Shown: positions 1-9,563 of the stretch, one piece after another
Numbering within the stretch: position 1 is the stretch's first letter
How the letters are laid out: every line of letters begins with the position of its first letter
Assembly (NCBI GenBank): GCA_019638705.1
Contig: JAHBTI010000014.1
Location: 20,145 to 84,144, forward strand
Origin: Bacteroidota bacterium
Lineage (GTDB): Bacteria > Bacteroidota > Bacteroidia > B-17B0 > Aurantibacillaceae
Length of the DNA stretch: 64,000 bases
Direction: 5' to 3'
The notes under the pieces: model-generated
Databases searched by the model: none
The model's input: the letters and a program-made list of their open reading frames with translations, nothing else
Told to the model about the DNA's origin: nothing
Made by a program: the position numbers and the translations under genes

Positions 1-1
1 C

Positions 2-1474
2 ATAAATGAGTTAGGAAAATGGACATCAGAATTAACAATATATCTAAGTCCTGAACATTTATTTAATTCATTAGGCTACAATGGCGTATTATTCAAACAA
101 ATTTTTGATGATTTTTATAGCTTGGTAAATGAAATAAATATATCTAACAAAAATAAAAATGGTGAAAAGTTAATTGAGTTAAAATATTTAGAAGAAACAA
201 AAGACGAAATAGATGCTTTTTTTCAGACAGCAGAAAATATTTTCAAAGGTAATGTAGCCTTGGACACAACGAAACCTGCGATGAAAACAATTCTTGAAGG
301 TTGCAAAAGTTTAAGTGATATTAAGAAAAAGAAAGTTCAATTTGAAACAGAGCTTACCCGAAAAGGAATTTTATTAAAAGAATTTAAAACAATTTCTATT
401 TACAAATACACAGACTACGTTGTAGATGATGAAAGTATATTAGAAGAACTAAAGAAAAAAGCCGAAGAAAAAAATAGATGGTTTGACGAAAATCTTTGCC
501 GACAATTTTTTAGAATTTTCACTAAAATAAACTATTTACGCGGCGGTGAAAGTAAAACTAAATTTGAAAAAATAGGTAGTATTTACATCACAGGCAATAG
601 ATTTGGCTTGTTTTTGGCACACAACAATAAAGTAAAATTTAAGGAAGGTGATATTCCTTTTGCCAAAGACCTTGATTACATTACAAGTAAATTTTGGTTT
701 AAACTAAAAAAAGGTTTTAACAAAGGTTCTTCCATACCAAAATCATTTGATGTAGTTACAAAAGCACAAATTATTATTTCTTCACAGTTAAATCAAACTG
801 TTTTTCAAGAATACCAAAATCTTCAAAAACAATTAAAAGACGGTTCTCTTACAGTAGAACAAGCTAAACAATTTAGCTTTGAATTAAGACAAAAACCGAA
901 CAAACCTGAAGAAATTACAATAGAAACCATTGATAATTCATTAGACTTTTTGACTAACGACTCTTACTTTGAGGATTTGCATAGAGAAAAGGAACAAAAA
1001 GACATATTATTAAAAGAAACATTAAGAACTAACGAAGCATTGGTAAATGAACTGAGAAAGAGAGATGAAATAGAACAAGCAAATCAAGAAAAAATAAAAA
1101 ATGAGAGGATTGAGAAAGAAAGAGTTGAATTTGTAAATACAAAATGGAATGAATACAAAAAAACACAAATTAAAAGTGTAATTTATTTTTTCTTCATTAT
1201 AGTTATTACAGCCTTACCTGTTGCTATAACTCTTATTTTAAAATGTAGTAATAAATTAAATTCATGGATTAATTCTATTGGTAATTATCAATATTTAATT
1301 TGGGGGTTGTTAATCGTTATATTCCTATTAGAGATTTTAGGACGTTCTTATTTATTCAACAAAGAAAAAACCAAGCAGGGTTGGATTAGTTTGATAAATT
1401 TTATTCGTGGAAAATCAAAACAAATTAAAGCCATAAAAGAAAGAGAGTTTGTAGAAGAATTTAAACCTGAATAA
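2..1474 (+). CDS. Membrane-anchored coiled-coil protein of unknown function (5' end outside window)
   Basis: The reading frame is open from base 2 with no stop, so the gene starts left of the window; the first usable internal start would be a TTG at 122, which I do not believe is the real start. About 490 codons are visible. The first 300 residues are lysine-rich and match no family I recognise. A charged coiled coil follows (about residues 290-350 counted from the TTG), then two hydrophobic helices separated by a short polar loop (about 355-375 and 390-410), and a basic tail. The layout suggests a protein with a large cytoplasmic part held at the membrane by a C-terminal hairpin. The gene is very AT-rich compared with the next 18 kb and faces the opposite way, so it is probably a separate acquisition. 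No function is assigned. Confidence 0.75.
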   Translation: MNELGKWTSELTIYLSPEHLFNSLGYNGVLFKQIFDDFYSLVNEINISNKNKNGEKLIELKYLEETKDEIDAFFQTAENIFKGNVALDTTKPAMKTILEGCKSLSDIKKKKVQFETELTRKGILLKEFKTISIYKYTDYVVDDESILEELKKKAEEKNRWFDENLCRQFFRIFTKINYLRGGESKTKFEKIGSIYITGNRFGLFLAHNNKVKFKEGDIPFAKDLDYITSKFWFKLKKGFNKGSSIPKSFDVVTKAQIIISSQLNQTVFQEYQNLQKQLKDGSLTVEQAKQFSFELRQKPNKPEEITIETIDNSLDFLTNDSYFEDLHREKEQKDILLKETLRTNEALVNELRKRDEIEQANQEKIKNERIEKERVEFVNTKWNEYKKTQIKSVIYFFFIIVITALPVAITLILKCSNKLNSWINSIGNYQYLIWGLLIVIFLLEILGRSYLFNKEKTKQGWISLINFIRGKSKQIKAIKEREFVEEFKPE

Positions 1475-1600
1475 AACCAGCCGCCAACAAAAGTTTTTCA
1501 TCAGACAAGCAAACGTTCAAGCGTGAAAAACCTATCGGACATTTCCACCGAACCAAACACTAAGTTCCGAACCATTACCCATTTCATAATAGCAAAATAA

Positions 1601-1633
1601 AAAAAGGCGGAACAAAAAAAACTCCGCCTTTTT
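1601..1633 (-). terminator. Intrinsic terminator at the end of the virus-like gene block
   Basis: An 11-bp perfect stem (AAAAAGGCGGA / TCCGCCTTTTT) with a loop made of A residues sits just past the stop codon at 1640. Read leftward it ends in a run of T. It closes the long leftward transcript and, because of the T tract on both sides, could also stop transcription of the rightward gene that ends at 1474. Confidence 0.85.
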
Positions 1634-1639
1634 AATTCA

Positions 1640-3172
1640 TTACGCCGCTTCCCTCAAATACTCCTGTTCCTCAAAAATCCGCATTTCGCCGCCCTGATTG
1701 TATCTGCCGTTTTGTATTGCCAAACCCTTTTCGGGAATTTCAATCACACTATCCACATTGTGCTGAAATTCATTGCCGCCTCTGAAATTTCCCTCTTTGG
1801 TAGTTTGGAAAACATAAACAAAGGATTTTTCGGGATTAGCGTTTCGCAAGGCTTCCAAGTCGGAAGCCGATAGTTTTAAACTGTTTATACTGTCAAAGAA
1901 AATAAAATCATACAAACTCAAATCGGGCGGTATGCTTTCCGATACATACAAATTCGGGTGAGCCACTTCTTTTGCGTTCAGTTTGTTTTGCAAGGTCATA
2001 TCTAAACCCTCCTCACGCGCCACATACAACACCTTACCGTGATTACGCGCCAAGTAGCCCGCAAAATCCATACACAAAAACGATTTACCCATTTTAGGTT
2101 TTCCGAATACCATTGCGGAAAATCCTTTGGCGGGGTCGCCGATGAGTTTACGGTATTTGCCAACAAAACCCAACGTGCGGAATTGCATACGTTTAAAATC
2201 CATGCTGTTCATCACACCCGAAGACACATTTGGTTTTTGCTGCGCTTGGTAAATGCTGTTTGATTGTGTGCAGCTCGGCTCGCTGTTCATTGCAGGACAA
2301 GCACAACCTTCCAACACACCGTTCAATCCGTTGAGTTCGGGTTCTTCAATATTCAGTACGCTGTGCGATTTGTTTTTCACATACTGACTTAAATTGCTGT
2401 GCATTTGGTCAAATACTTTGATGTACTTATCTTTCTTGGTAATGTGTCCTTTGTCAAAGGCGCGTGTCATGGCTTCCATTAAACGTTTGGCATTTTCTTT
2501 CACGCCGTATTTTCCGTTCAGGCTGATGTAACGTTTAATCAAAGCCACAGAGGGCATAATTTTTTGTTGAGCGATTAACGCTTTAAATTCCAAAATAATT
2601 TTCTGGTCTATTTGCACGGTAAAAGCCGATTTCATGTCGTTGTAACGTTTTATCAACTTATCCTGTATGTATTCCATTTGCTTAGCATACGGCGAAGTTT
2701 TACGAATACGCTTTTCAATAATAGCTCTGTGCAAGGCATTGATAAAACGTAACAAATCCTCTTTCGTTTTTCGTTTGCCGTTCATGGCAAGGTAACGGCG
2801 CATAAAACGTATTTCTTCGGGAATACGCTCTACCAACTCAATATCCTGTTCGTCCTCTGTGTGCGTTTGCACATGAACAATTTTCGGTTGATGTTCTTTC
2901 TTTGCTTTTGCTTGTGGCGAAGTTTCATGTTTGGGTGCTTTGTACGTGGAAACTGTTTTTTCGGGGCGGTTGTTTTGTTCAATTAAAAAAGCGTTCAACT
3001 TGTCAATGGTTGTATCAATCACTTTTTTAATGTTCGGATTTTCGTAAGCGTTCCAATTTGTTCCGTTCTCTGTGGCTTTTAATACCCATTGATGAGCCTT
3101 AAATAAATTGTCGGGCAGTTCGGAATTATTTATTGCCTGTGTTTGTTGTATGTAATTGTTTTTACTAATCAT
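1640..3172 (-). CDS. RadA/RecA-like P-loop ATPase with duplicated helical N-terminal region
   Basis: The last gene of the leftward block, 510 residues. The C-terminal third is a RecA-fold ATPase: Walker A GKPKMGKS at 357-364, Walker B FIFFDS at 423-428, and a stretch around 455-500 (FQTTKEGNFRGGNEFQHNVD, then NGRYNQGG) that follows the RadA/Sms pattern of a TKEG loop, a conserved H-x-VD and an R-[YF]-N/G motif. RadA proteins act on DNA during recombination and branch migration. The N-terminal part holds two similar helical units of about 60 residues (roughly 119-180 and 207-265, both with a RRYLAMNGK/KRYISLNGK-type start). In a viral context the likely role is in genome replication or recombination; use as a packaging motor cannot be excluded but the motif set does not favour it. 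The start codon lies 26 bp after the preceding stop. Confidence 0.75.
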   Translation of the reverse strand: MISKNNYIQQTQAINNSELPDNLFKAHQWVLKATENGTNWNAYENPNIKKVIDTTIDKLNAFLIEQNNRPEKTVSTYKAPKHETSPQAKAKKEHQPKIVHVQTHTEDEQDIELVERIPEEIRFMRRYLAMNGKRKTKEDLLRFINALHRAIIEKRIRKTSPYAKQMEYIQDKLIKRYNDMKSAFTVQIDQKIILEFKALIAQQKIMPSVALIKRYISLNGKYGVKENAKRLMEAMTRAFDKGHITKKDKYIKVFDQMHSNLSQYVKNKSHSVLNIEEPELNGLNGVLEGCACPAMNSEPSCTQSNSIYQAQQKPNVSSGVMNSMDFKRMQFRTLGFVGKYRKLIGDPAKGFSAMVFGKPKMGKSFLCMDFAGYLARNHGKVLYVAREEGLDMTLQNKLNAKEVAHPNLYVSESIPPDLSLYDFIFFDSINSLKLSASDLEALRNANPEKSFVYVFQTTKEGNFRGGNEFQHNVDSVIEIPEKGLAIQNGRYNQGGEMRIFEEQEYLREAA

Positions 3173-3198
3173 GCTTCGTGTTTTTTGTAATGAAAAAA

Positions 3199-6100
3199 TT
3201 ATGCTGCCATATCCAAATCCAATTCTAAAGCCAATAAAATAGCCTCTGACTCCAATTCTAAAATTCGTATGCGTTCTGTTTCCGCTTCGTTCTCATCGGG
3301 CGGCAATTCAATTTTCTTGTGTGTGGACACACGCACCGTGTTTGTTTTTATTAAGGAAAGCATATTGGGCGCAATCTGTACACTTACGCTGAATTTGTTT
3401 TGCAGAATATCCGCAAAGGCTTCCGCATTTTCTTTGGGCAAGTAGGCTTGCATTTTGTCGGCTGTTTTCTCAAACATTCCTTTTTCCAAAAGTTGCAACA
3501 AATCATTGTCCAAATAAATCTCACCGCCCTTGCTGCGCGATAGCGGCACAATCACACGGAAATTATTTCCCGCTTCAAAAAACGCAATATCGTTGGAAGC
3601 ATACAAAGCCCTGCCGTTAGACAAGGATTGTAAAATAGGCAGAGCTTTAATAATGGGAACAGTAATGTGTTTTAAGGCTTCTTTCGGCTGCCATTCTTCG
3701 GGCATTAAAATTCCTTTTTTGGTTTGTCCGTTCATTGTGGTATAACTTACCAACTTGCCGCTTTTCTCTGTACCAAAGGCTTGTAAGAGGTTGCCCGTAA
3801 TGATGTAACGAATGCCTCTGTCTTTGTTTTTCTGTTTTATTTCTTCGTTCCATTCGTTTAACAAATCCTCTTGCGCAGGTTGCTCTGTATCATGGCTCGC
3901 CGAAATAATATTGGCAATGTCATTATTAAAACTTGCGGGTATAGCAAAATACTTGCTGCTGTTGGCAATGGCTATGCGTACACGCACCACGCTCGGCGCA
4001 TACGGATTTTTCTTTTTCTTGTCAATCATTATTCCCAAACTCACCGCCAACACTCTTTCGTTGCCGTTGTCAAACGTAACCACAGGATAAGCTAACTTAC
4101 GACCTATGGTAAAGAAATTTAAAATGCGTTGTAAATGTTCCTGTTTGTGTTTGTAAGATTTGTTGATTTGCTCTGCTGCCAAAACACGCGCCGCATTCAA
4201 TTCTTTTTCTCTTTCTATTTTAGCTTGACTATATGCTGTATCACCTTCCTTTTCTCGTATCTTTTGAAGTTTCTTTTCGTTTGGAATTTCTTTTATCAGC
4301 GTGTCGTATTTTCCTTGACTGTCTTTTAATTCCGTTTCGCGGCGTGTTTCCATTGTGTTAGTAAAATCATCTAACAGTTCGCGTTTGTGTTCTTCCGCAT
4401 ATTTTCCTGCCAATGTTTCGTTCAACATATTTTCAAGTTCTGTTTTAGAAAACGGTTTTTTCAAAATATTTGCCTGTACTTTTTCTATCATGCTGTCATC
4501 ACCAAACGAGCTTTCACCGCCTCTGCCTACTTTGACGATATTTGTTTCAAGGGTTTCCGCTTGTAAATTCAGGGCTTCCACTTCCAAATCATAGTCGCCG
4601 ATTTGTTTTAAGTATTCCACATAATCGTTGTAACGCTCTGTTATCTCTGCGTAAAAATCTGCCTGCATTTGTGTTGATAATACCGCCACACGCCCCGATA
4701 CGCGGTGCGCTGCTTCTTCCGTATTTTCCGAACTTGTGCTGCTTGCGTTCAAATGCAAAGGGTCGCCCAACAACTCATTGATGTTGGGATTTTCCAAAAG
4801 ATATTCTTTCACCACTTTGTCGCCGTACTTATTCAGAAAATCGGGTACATCTAAAATCTTGGTGCTTTGTTTTTGGTTGGAAGTGGTGTTCGCGTCCAAT
4901 GATTTTAATTTCTTTTGCAACATCATCATCAAACGTTTTTCGGCGGGAATGGCAGAAATAACATAATCGTAAATCGGTTTTAAAATTTGTCCTGTGCGAT
5001 TAATGCGCCCGCGTTTTTGTACTTCGGTATTAATATCCAATTCGGCTTGCAAGACAATCATCACACGCTGTTTCACTTGCTCTGCGGGAACTTTGGGCGT
5101 TACAATGGCGTGAGCCGAAGCCCCTGTACTGCCCGACTGATTAATCATCAGTACGTCCATTTCATTATTGTTAAATAGACGAAATGCGTCATTGGTCGTT
5201 AAACGTTTGCGTGATGTTACCAAACCCTTATTGCCTTGTGCATTGGGTTGTACGGCAAACTTTCTCCCTGTTACTTCGGCAACACGATAGCCCGCGCTTT
5301 CCAATTTTTGTATAATTAAATCTATCGGGCTGATTGAAATGCCTGTGCTGATTTGATTGATGTTGTTTAAAATACGCTCGTATTCTTTTCTTGCTTCCTC
5401 GTCTAAATCGGATAAGGTAAATTCCTTGAATATGGATTGTCCGTTCACATCTTTTTCGGTGTAACGCATGACACCGCTCAAGCCTTTTCTTAATACTTCG
5501 GCAAAATCGTTGTTGATTAAATCACCGTCCCCCACAGGCAAACCTTTTTCGTTTTCCATTTGCTCAATAAAACTTCCCATAGTGGAAGCAAAAGCAATCA
5601 CAGGTTTTTTACCTTCTTTCAAACGTTGAATGGTGCGCTCTGCAACCGCTTCGGCTTTAATGCTGAACAACATTTGATTAATCACGTTGAACACTTTTGA
5701 GAAGTAAGGCAGATTGTCCACACCTGCCTGTGATGTTCCCTCACGTATTTCAATTTCTTTTCCCTCTGCAACGGCAACCTTATCTAATTCTTCTACCTGC
5801 TTATCAATAAAATTACTTTGAAAGGCAATGATGTCGCGCAGGGCTTGTGTAATCAAGTCGGCAGTTTGCTTGTGCTTGACTTCGTAATTATCCAACGAAA
5901 TATAATTGACTTCCACGCCCTCAAAACTGCGTTCGCGGCGTATCATCTGCCCCTCTGCCACCAACTGACTTGATAAAATTTCCTGCAAAGCAACACCGCC
6001 TTTTTGTATGGCTTCCACCAATTCGTCTTTAGTCATGTTGGCTTCGCTGATAGCAGTTTTCATGGCATAAATCGGCATATTGTCGGGGCGTTTGGCAAAG

Positions 6101-8028
6101 GTGGCAGAAAGAAAAACCACACCCGAACATTCGTGAACAACGTATTGCATGAACGCACCTGTATTGCTTGAGCCGCTTGAATTATGCGCCTCGTCCATAA
6201 TGAGTAAATTGTCTTTTGCAATTTGTCTTAGGAAGTTTGGTTTTTCGGGTTTCTTGTCGGGTGAATTAAACTGCGAATATGTGCCGACTACAAAATCATA
6301 GTGTGCGGGAATTTCACCGCTCTGAAAAATGCTTGACTGTTCGGCTGATGATAACGCCTGATACACGATGTTGCCGTCTTCGTCTTTAATATCTGTTTTA
6401 GCTTCTCTGCCGTTAATGATAAATGGTTTTAAGTGCGGCGAGCCGATAGCAACAAGGTCGCGGTAGATGTCGGAAAACAAATTTGCTTTTTCTGTTATGA
6501 AAATTGGTTTTAATCCGCGCTGCACGGCGTAGCGTATCATGGCGGCGGCAATGCGCCCTTTACCAATGCCTGTTTGGTCGCCGATAATCATACCTTGCCC
6601 TTTGGCTTCCACGTTGTATATCGCCATAGCCACCGCGTCCGTTTGTTCGGCGGACAAGGCTTGGCACAAAGCGGTATGCGAAGTATAACCTAAACGGTGT
6701 CGCACAAAATTATCCATGTTGCCGCCCACTTCCGTTTTTATGCGCGTGAGTGCGGCTTGTGTTTCGTAGCTCATGGAGTCAGGAACTTGTGTGTTTAAGA
6801 CTACACAACTTTGTGAAGCGGGTAAATAAGGCGCACCCAAATCATTTTCGTTTTCCGTGTTTTCATCATCTTTAAATGAAGCTAAAATGTCCAAGCCTTC
6901 TTTCAGTAATGCTTCTATGTTTGTATTCATGTCTTGGTTGTTTGTGCTGTAATAAATTGTCGGGTTGTTTATTTCGTCTTCGTTTACCCATTGCATGACC
7001 TTATAAAACAATTCGTCAAAGGATTTTATCGCTTTGTCCTGTGCTTCATTCTTAACAGGGGCTGCCCCTTGCGGCTTGTCTTTTTTACCGTCAATTAAAA
7101 TCAGTCGCACAGGAAAACTTGTGCCTTGCCGTGTGTAAAGTCTGTCGCCGTTAATTTGTATAACATCTGTTACATGATAATAACAGTAGAGGTAATTGAA
7201 AAAAATTCTGTTTTTACCTCTTTCAATTCTTCCCAATGTATCCCATTTGGTATGACCGCCGATGATGATAGCAGCTTTGCCATTACTCACCATTCTGTCT
7301 AACGCACGCAAAGCCATGAGGTGGTCTAATACCTTTATGGGATAACCTTTGTAATCAACGGCTTTGTTTAAAACCCCGAAAGGCGGATTGGTTACTACTG
7401 CCTTGATTTGTCCGTAACTGTCCAAAAAGTGAAACGGCTCTGTGGCATCTTCCTTTGTTACCAAAGCAAAACCCTGTGTCTGTAAATTTCGGTTACGGGT
7501 TCTGTCAATTTCGTTTACATACACGCGGTTTGGTTTTGCGGCAATGGTCAATAAACCGTTGCCTGCACTCGGCTCAAAGGCATACGCATTGTTGTTCTGC
7601 AAATCGGGTAAACCGCAAAACACACCCATTAAATACGCAATGGGTGCAGGTGTGGAATACTGTTGTAACATAATACTCTGACTTGTGCGGTGGGAGAGTA
7701 TCATTTGATTGTTATACAAGGCAACAATCTTGTCGTATTTTTCTTTTACAGTTCCCTCGCTGTGTGCCAATTCCCGCGCTACGTTTACGATAGCCAATTC
7801 GGTGAGTTCTTTGATTTCCGTTTGGTCGCGTATTTGCAACGAATAGGCAAGTGCTTCCACGCTTCGTTTTGTGTGCTTATACCCCACGCGCAAATCCTTT
7901 TGCATATAGTAAACAAACTCCTGATAGTTTTCGGGCAAGCCATGAAAGGCGGGCAACACCGATGTTGTATCGGTGTTGCCCAAAACATGAAGATTAGATT
8001 TCCGTTTCTGAAATTTCTTGTTCTTCAT
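3199..8028 (-). CDS. DarB-like fusion of N6-adenine methyltransferase and strawberry-notch-type helicase
   Basis: A 1609-residue protein. Residues about 145-320 form a DNA adenine methyltransferase: motif I FEPSAGNGLL at 151-160 and motif IV NPPF at 214-217. A superfamily 2 helicase follows: Walker A GDQTGIGKGR at 483-492, DEAH box MDEAH at 611-615, SAT at 641-643, and motif VI QKRGRINRTGQ at about 1004-1014, with the strawberry-notch style C-terminal helicase lobe. The rest (about 1050-1609) is helical and then beta-rich with no recognised motif. The same methylase-helicase architecture is known from phage P1 DarB, an antirestriction protein packaged in the virion, and from many plasmids and phages. 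I infer protection or processing of incoming DNA. The ATG follows the previous stop as TAAcATG, so the two genes are probably translationally coupled. All catalytic motifs look intact. Confidence 0.85.
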   Translation of the reverse strand: MKNKKFQKRKSNLHVLGNTDTTSVLPAFHGLPENYQEFVYYMQKDLRVGYKHTKRSVEALAYSLQIRDQTEIKELTELAIVNVARELAHSEGTVKEKYDKIVALYNNQMILSHRTSQSIMLQQYSTPAPIAYLMGVFCGLPDLQNNNAYAFEPSAGNGLLTIAAKPNRVYVNEIDRTRNRNLQTQGFALVTKEDATEPFHFLDSYGQIKAVVTNPPFGVLNKAVDYKGYPIKVLDHLMALRALDRMVSNGKAAIIIGGHTKWDTLGRIERGKNRIFFNYLYCYYHVTDVIQINGDRLYTRQGTSFPVRLILIDGKKDKPQGAAPVKNEAQDKAIKSFDELFYKVMQWVNEDEINNPTIYYSTNNQDMNTNIEALLKEGLDILASFKDDENTENENDLGAPYLPASQSCVVLNTQVPDSMSYETQAALTRIKTEVGGNMDNFVRHRLGYTSHTALCQALSAEQTDAVAMAIYNVEAKGQGMIIGDQTGIGKGRIAAAMIRYAVQRGLKPIFITEKANLFSDIYRDLVAIGSPHLKPFIINGREAKTDIKDEDGNIVYQALSSAEQSSIFQSGEIPAHYDFVVGTYSQFNSPDKKPEKPNFLRQIAKDNLLIMDEAHNSSGSSNTGAFMQYVVHECSGVVFLSATFAKRPDNMPIYAMKTAISEANMTKDELVEAIQKGGVALQEILSSQLVAEGQMIRRERSFEGVEVNYISLDNYEVKHKQTADLITQALRDIIAFQSNFIDKQVEELDKVAVAEGKEIEIREGTSQAGVDNLPYFSKVFNVINQMLFSIKAEAVAERTIQRLKEGKKPVIAFASTMGSFIEQMENEKGLPVGDGDLINNDFAEVLRKGLSGVMRYTEKDVNGQSIFKEFTLSDLDEEARKEYERILNNINQISTGISISPIDLIIQKLESAGYRVAEVTGRKFAVQPNAQGNKGLVTSRKRLTTNDAFRLFNNNEMDVLMINQSGSTGASAHAIVTPKVPAEQVKQRVMIVLQAELDINTEVQKRGRINRTGQILKPIYDYVISAIPAEKRLMMMLQKKLKSLDANTTSNQKQSTKILDVPDFLNKYGDKVVKEYLLENPNINELLGDPLHLNASSTSSENTEEAAHRVSGRVAVLSTQMQADFYAEITERYNDYVEYLKQIGDYDLEVEALNLQAETLETNIVKVGRGGESSFGDDSMIEKVQANILKKPFSKTELENMLNETLAGKYAEEHKRELLDDFTNTMETRRETELKDSQGKYDTLIKEIPNEKKLQKIREKEGDTAYSQAKIEREKELNAARVLAAEQINKSYKHKQEHLQRILNFFTIGRKLAYPVVTFDNGNERVLAVSLGIMIDKKKKNPYAPSVVRVRIAIANSSKYFAIPASFNNDIANIISASHDTEQPAQEDLLNEWNEEIKQKNKDRGIRYIITGNLLQAFGTEKSGKLVSYTTMNGQTKKGILMPEEWQPKEALKHITVPIIKALPILQSLSNGRALYASNDIAFFEAGNNFRVIVPLSRSKGGEIYLDNDLLQLLEKGMFEKTADKMQAYLPKENAEAFADILQNKFSVSVQIAPNMLSLIKTNTVRVSTHKKIELPPDENEAETERIRILELESEAILLALELDLDMAA

Positions 8029-8029
8029 G

Positions 8030-8605
8030 TTATTTGTAATCTAAAACGAGCCTGTCATTCCAAACATTGTCAAAGTTCTTGTTACCATCTGCCCACTCAT
8101 AAGTAAATATGCCGTCATGGTTGGTGATTTTTTGTATTGCAAAAACTTCCAAATCTGGTCTTGCTGCGGGGCTTGCAAAGCCTTTGTATATCACGTAAGG
8201 ATTGGTTTCGTCCACAATCACAGGCTCAAAAAACACTTTGCCGTCCAATGTGATGATGGTGGCTTTAATATCCCGTATTAATCCGTCAATAACCGATAGC
8301 TTGTCCAATTCCTCTATTTGTTTTGCTTCGGTTGCGCCCCCTGCCGCAGTACCGCCGCCGTCCGAGCCTTGCAGCATGGCGTTAATGGCTTCCCTTAATT
8401 CGGTGGGATTTGCCGTTAGCGGTTGTGTTACATCTGTGTAAGGTACATACACATTGTACAACGCGCCCTTGCCGCTGTCAATCTTAATGATGTTGTTTTG
8501 CACAACGGCTATCTCAATAATTTGCGCTTTAACAATGTTGCGCACCGATGTACCCGATGTGATTTTTAAACTTGCGCCGTTGTTCTCTATGGTAATTGCT
8601 GCCAT
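8030..8605 (-). CDS. Beta-rich putative virion protein (191 aa)
   Basis: No family recognised. The first 85 residues are rich in short beta strands and hydroxyl residues, with no signal peptide or membrane helix; a glycine/alanine linker (residues about 80-93) separates them from a second part that ends in aromatic strands. The two-part, linker-joined design is common in viral coat, penton or spike subunits. It is encoded directly before the DarB-like gene; P1 DarB is itself a virion protein, which weakly supports a structural role here too. An A-rich leader (ending acaaaacagaac) precedes the ATG. Function is an inference from position and composition only. Confidence 0.5.
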   Translation of the reverse strand: MAAITIENNGASLKITSGTSVRNIVKAQIIEIAVVQNNIIKIDSGKGALYNVYVPYTDVTQPLTANPTELREAINAMLQGSDGGGTAAGGATEAKQIEELDKLSVIDGLIRDIKATIITLDGKVFFEPVIVDETNPYVIYKGFASPAARPDLEVFAIQKITNHDGIFTYEWADGNKNFDNVWNDRLVLDYK

Positions 8606-8630
8606 GTTCTGTTTTGTTTTTTATTTGTTA

Positions 8631-8861
8631 TTACTTGTTTTTGTTTTGCGTGTCCTGTTCGTTTGCTTTGTTATTATCCTTGTTCTGTTTTGCTTCAAAG
8701 GTTTTGGCAAAAAATTCCCCTACCCATGCCCCGATGAAGCCGCCTGTCATCACATAAGGCACGGTTTCGCGGGTGTGTGCCTTGCTGTAATAGTAAGCGG
8801 TCAAAGAGCCTAACAACGTAAAAACGGACACCCATGTTTTTTCTTTCAGTCGTATTTTCAT
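8631..8861 (-). CDS. Small two-helix membrane protein, holin candidate
   Basis: A 76-residue protein with a basic N-terminus, two hydrophobic helices (about residues 11-26 and 34-52) and a highly charged, asparagine/lysine-rich tail. Size, two membrane spans and a charged C-terminus are what class II holins look like, and the gene lies a few genes after an amidase and a transpeptidase-like enzyme. Holins have no conserved sequence motif, so this is a position-based call. It could equally be a structural membrane protein of the element. Confidence 0.5.
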   Translation of the reverse strand: MKIRLKEKTWVSVFTLLGSLTAYYYSKAHTRETVPYVMTGGFIGAWVGEFFAKTFEAKQNKDNNKANEQDTQNKNK

Positions 8862-8875
8862 GTTTGGTTTACACG

Positions 8876-9526
8876 TTATTGAATGGCTTGTTTAACGATT
8901 AACGTGCTTGCTACTCCGCTCACAAACAACAAGCCGCTTGCCAAAATTTTGTTTTGCCTGTTTTTCTTTTTTTGAATTTTGTAGGCAATGTTCAACTGTT
9001 CGGTTAAATGCCGTTCGCGTTCCTGCTGCTCTTTCTGCAAATCCCGAAATATATTTTCGTTTTGCCTGTACAGATAAACGGAACTGTCGCGGTTGGCGAC
9101 AAGGCGTTCCAATGCGTGTATAACTTCGCTGCAAGTGCTGTCCTGTACAAGCTGCGCCGCCATGTAATTTTCTGTTATCGGAATAATCGTGTCGGCAATT
9201 ATGGGTAAACTGTCGTACCGTTTTAAACTTTGCTTTAACCGTATTCCAAAAAACTTTGTTTTAGCGCGTGAAACTGCCAACGATTTTTTCTTTGTATTTG
9301 TAACTTTTTTCAAGCTGTCGTTCGTGCTTTGTAAAGCAGATATTTTTGCTTCGTGCTGCTTTAAAAAAAATTGCTTTTCGTTTCTCCACTTATGCAGATA
9401 GGTAGTGTCCTGCGGCGGCGGAGAATGTTTTTCCCTGAAGCTGTGCCAAAGCGCACTCGCAGCGATGAGAATTAAATACAGCGTAAAAATGACAAGCATT
9501 CCGTTTTTCTTTAGTTTGGATTTCAT
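8876..9526 (-). CDS. Coiled-coil protein with membrane helix at each end, spanin-like
   Basis: A 216-residue protein. Residues 9-27 form an N-terminal membrane helix, followed by a proline-rich spot, a long charged coiled coil (about 45-185, with heptad-like stretches such as EQQERERHLTEQL) and a second hydrophobic helix at about 193-212. A periplasmic coiled coil anchored at the membrane next to muralytic enzymes is the plan of Rz-type spanins, which join inner and outer membrane at lysis; the C-terminal helix is unusual for Rz. No lipobox is present. The call is by architecture and neighbourhood, not by sequence family. Confidence 0.45.
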   Translation of the reverse strand: MKSKLKKNGMLVIFTLYLILIAASALWHSFREKHSPPPQDTTYLHKWRNEKQFFLKQHEAKISALQSTNDSLKKVTNTKKKSLAVSRAKTKFFGIRLKQSLKRYDSLPIIADTIIPITENYMAAQLVQDSTCSEVIHALERLVANRDSSVYLYRQNENIFRDLQKEQQERERHLTEQLNIAYKIQKKKNRQNKILASGLLFVSGVASTLIVKQAIQ

Positions 9527-9563
9527 AATCGTTGTTTGTTTTTTAATTGTTCTTTTTTTCTTT

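Noticed and set aside
1475..1600. Possible integron attC-like tail after the leftmost gene
   Set aside because: The text gccgccaacaaaag recalls such sites, but I could not find the matching inverted half or an integrase nearby.
2039..2263. Rightward reading frame inside the RadA-like gene
   Set aside because: It lies antisense to a gene with clear ATPase motifs and its product shows no domain; the same holds for the many frames antisense to the large leftward genes.
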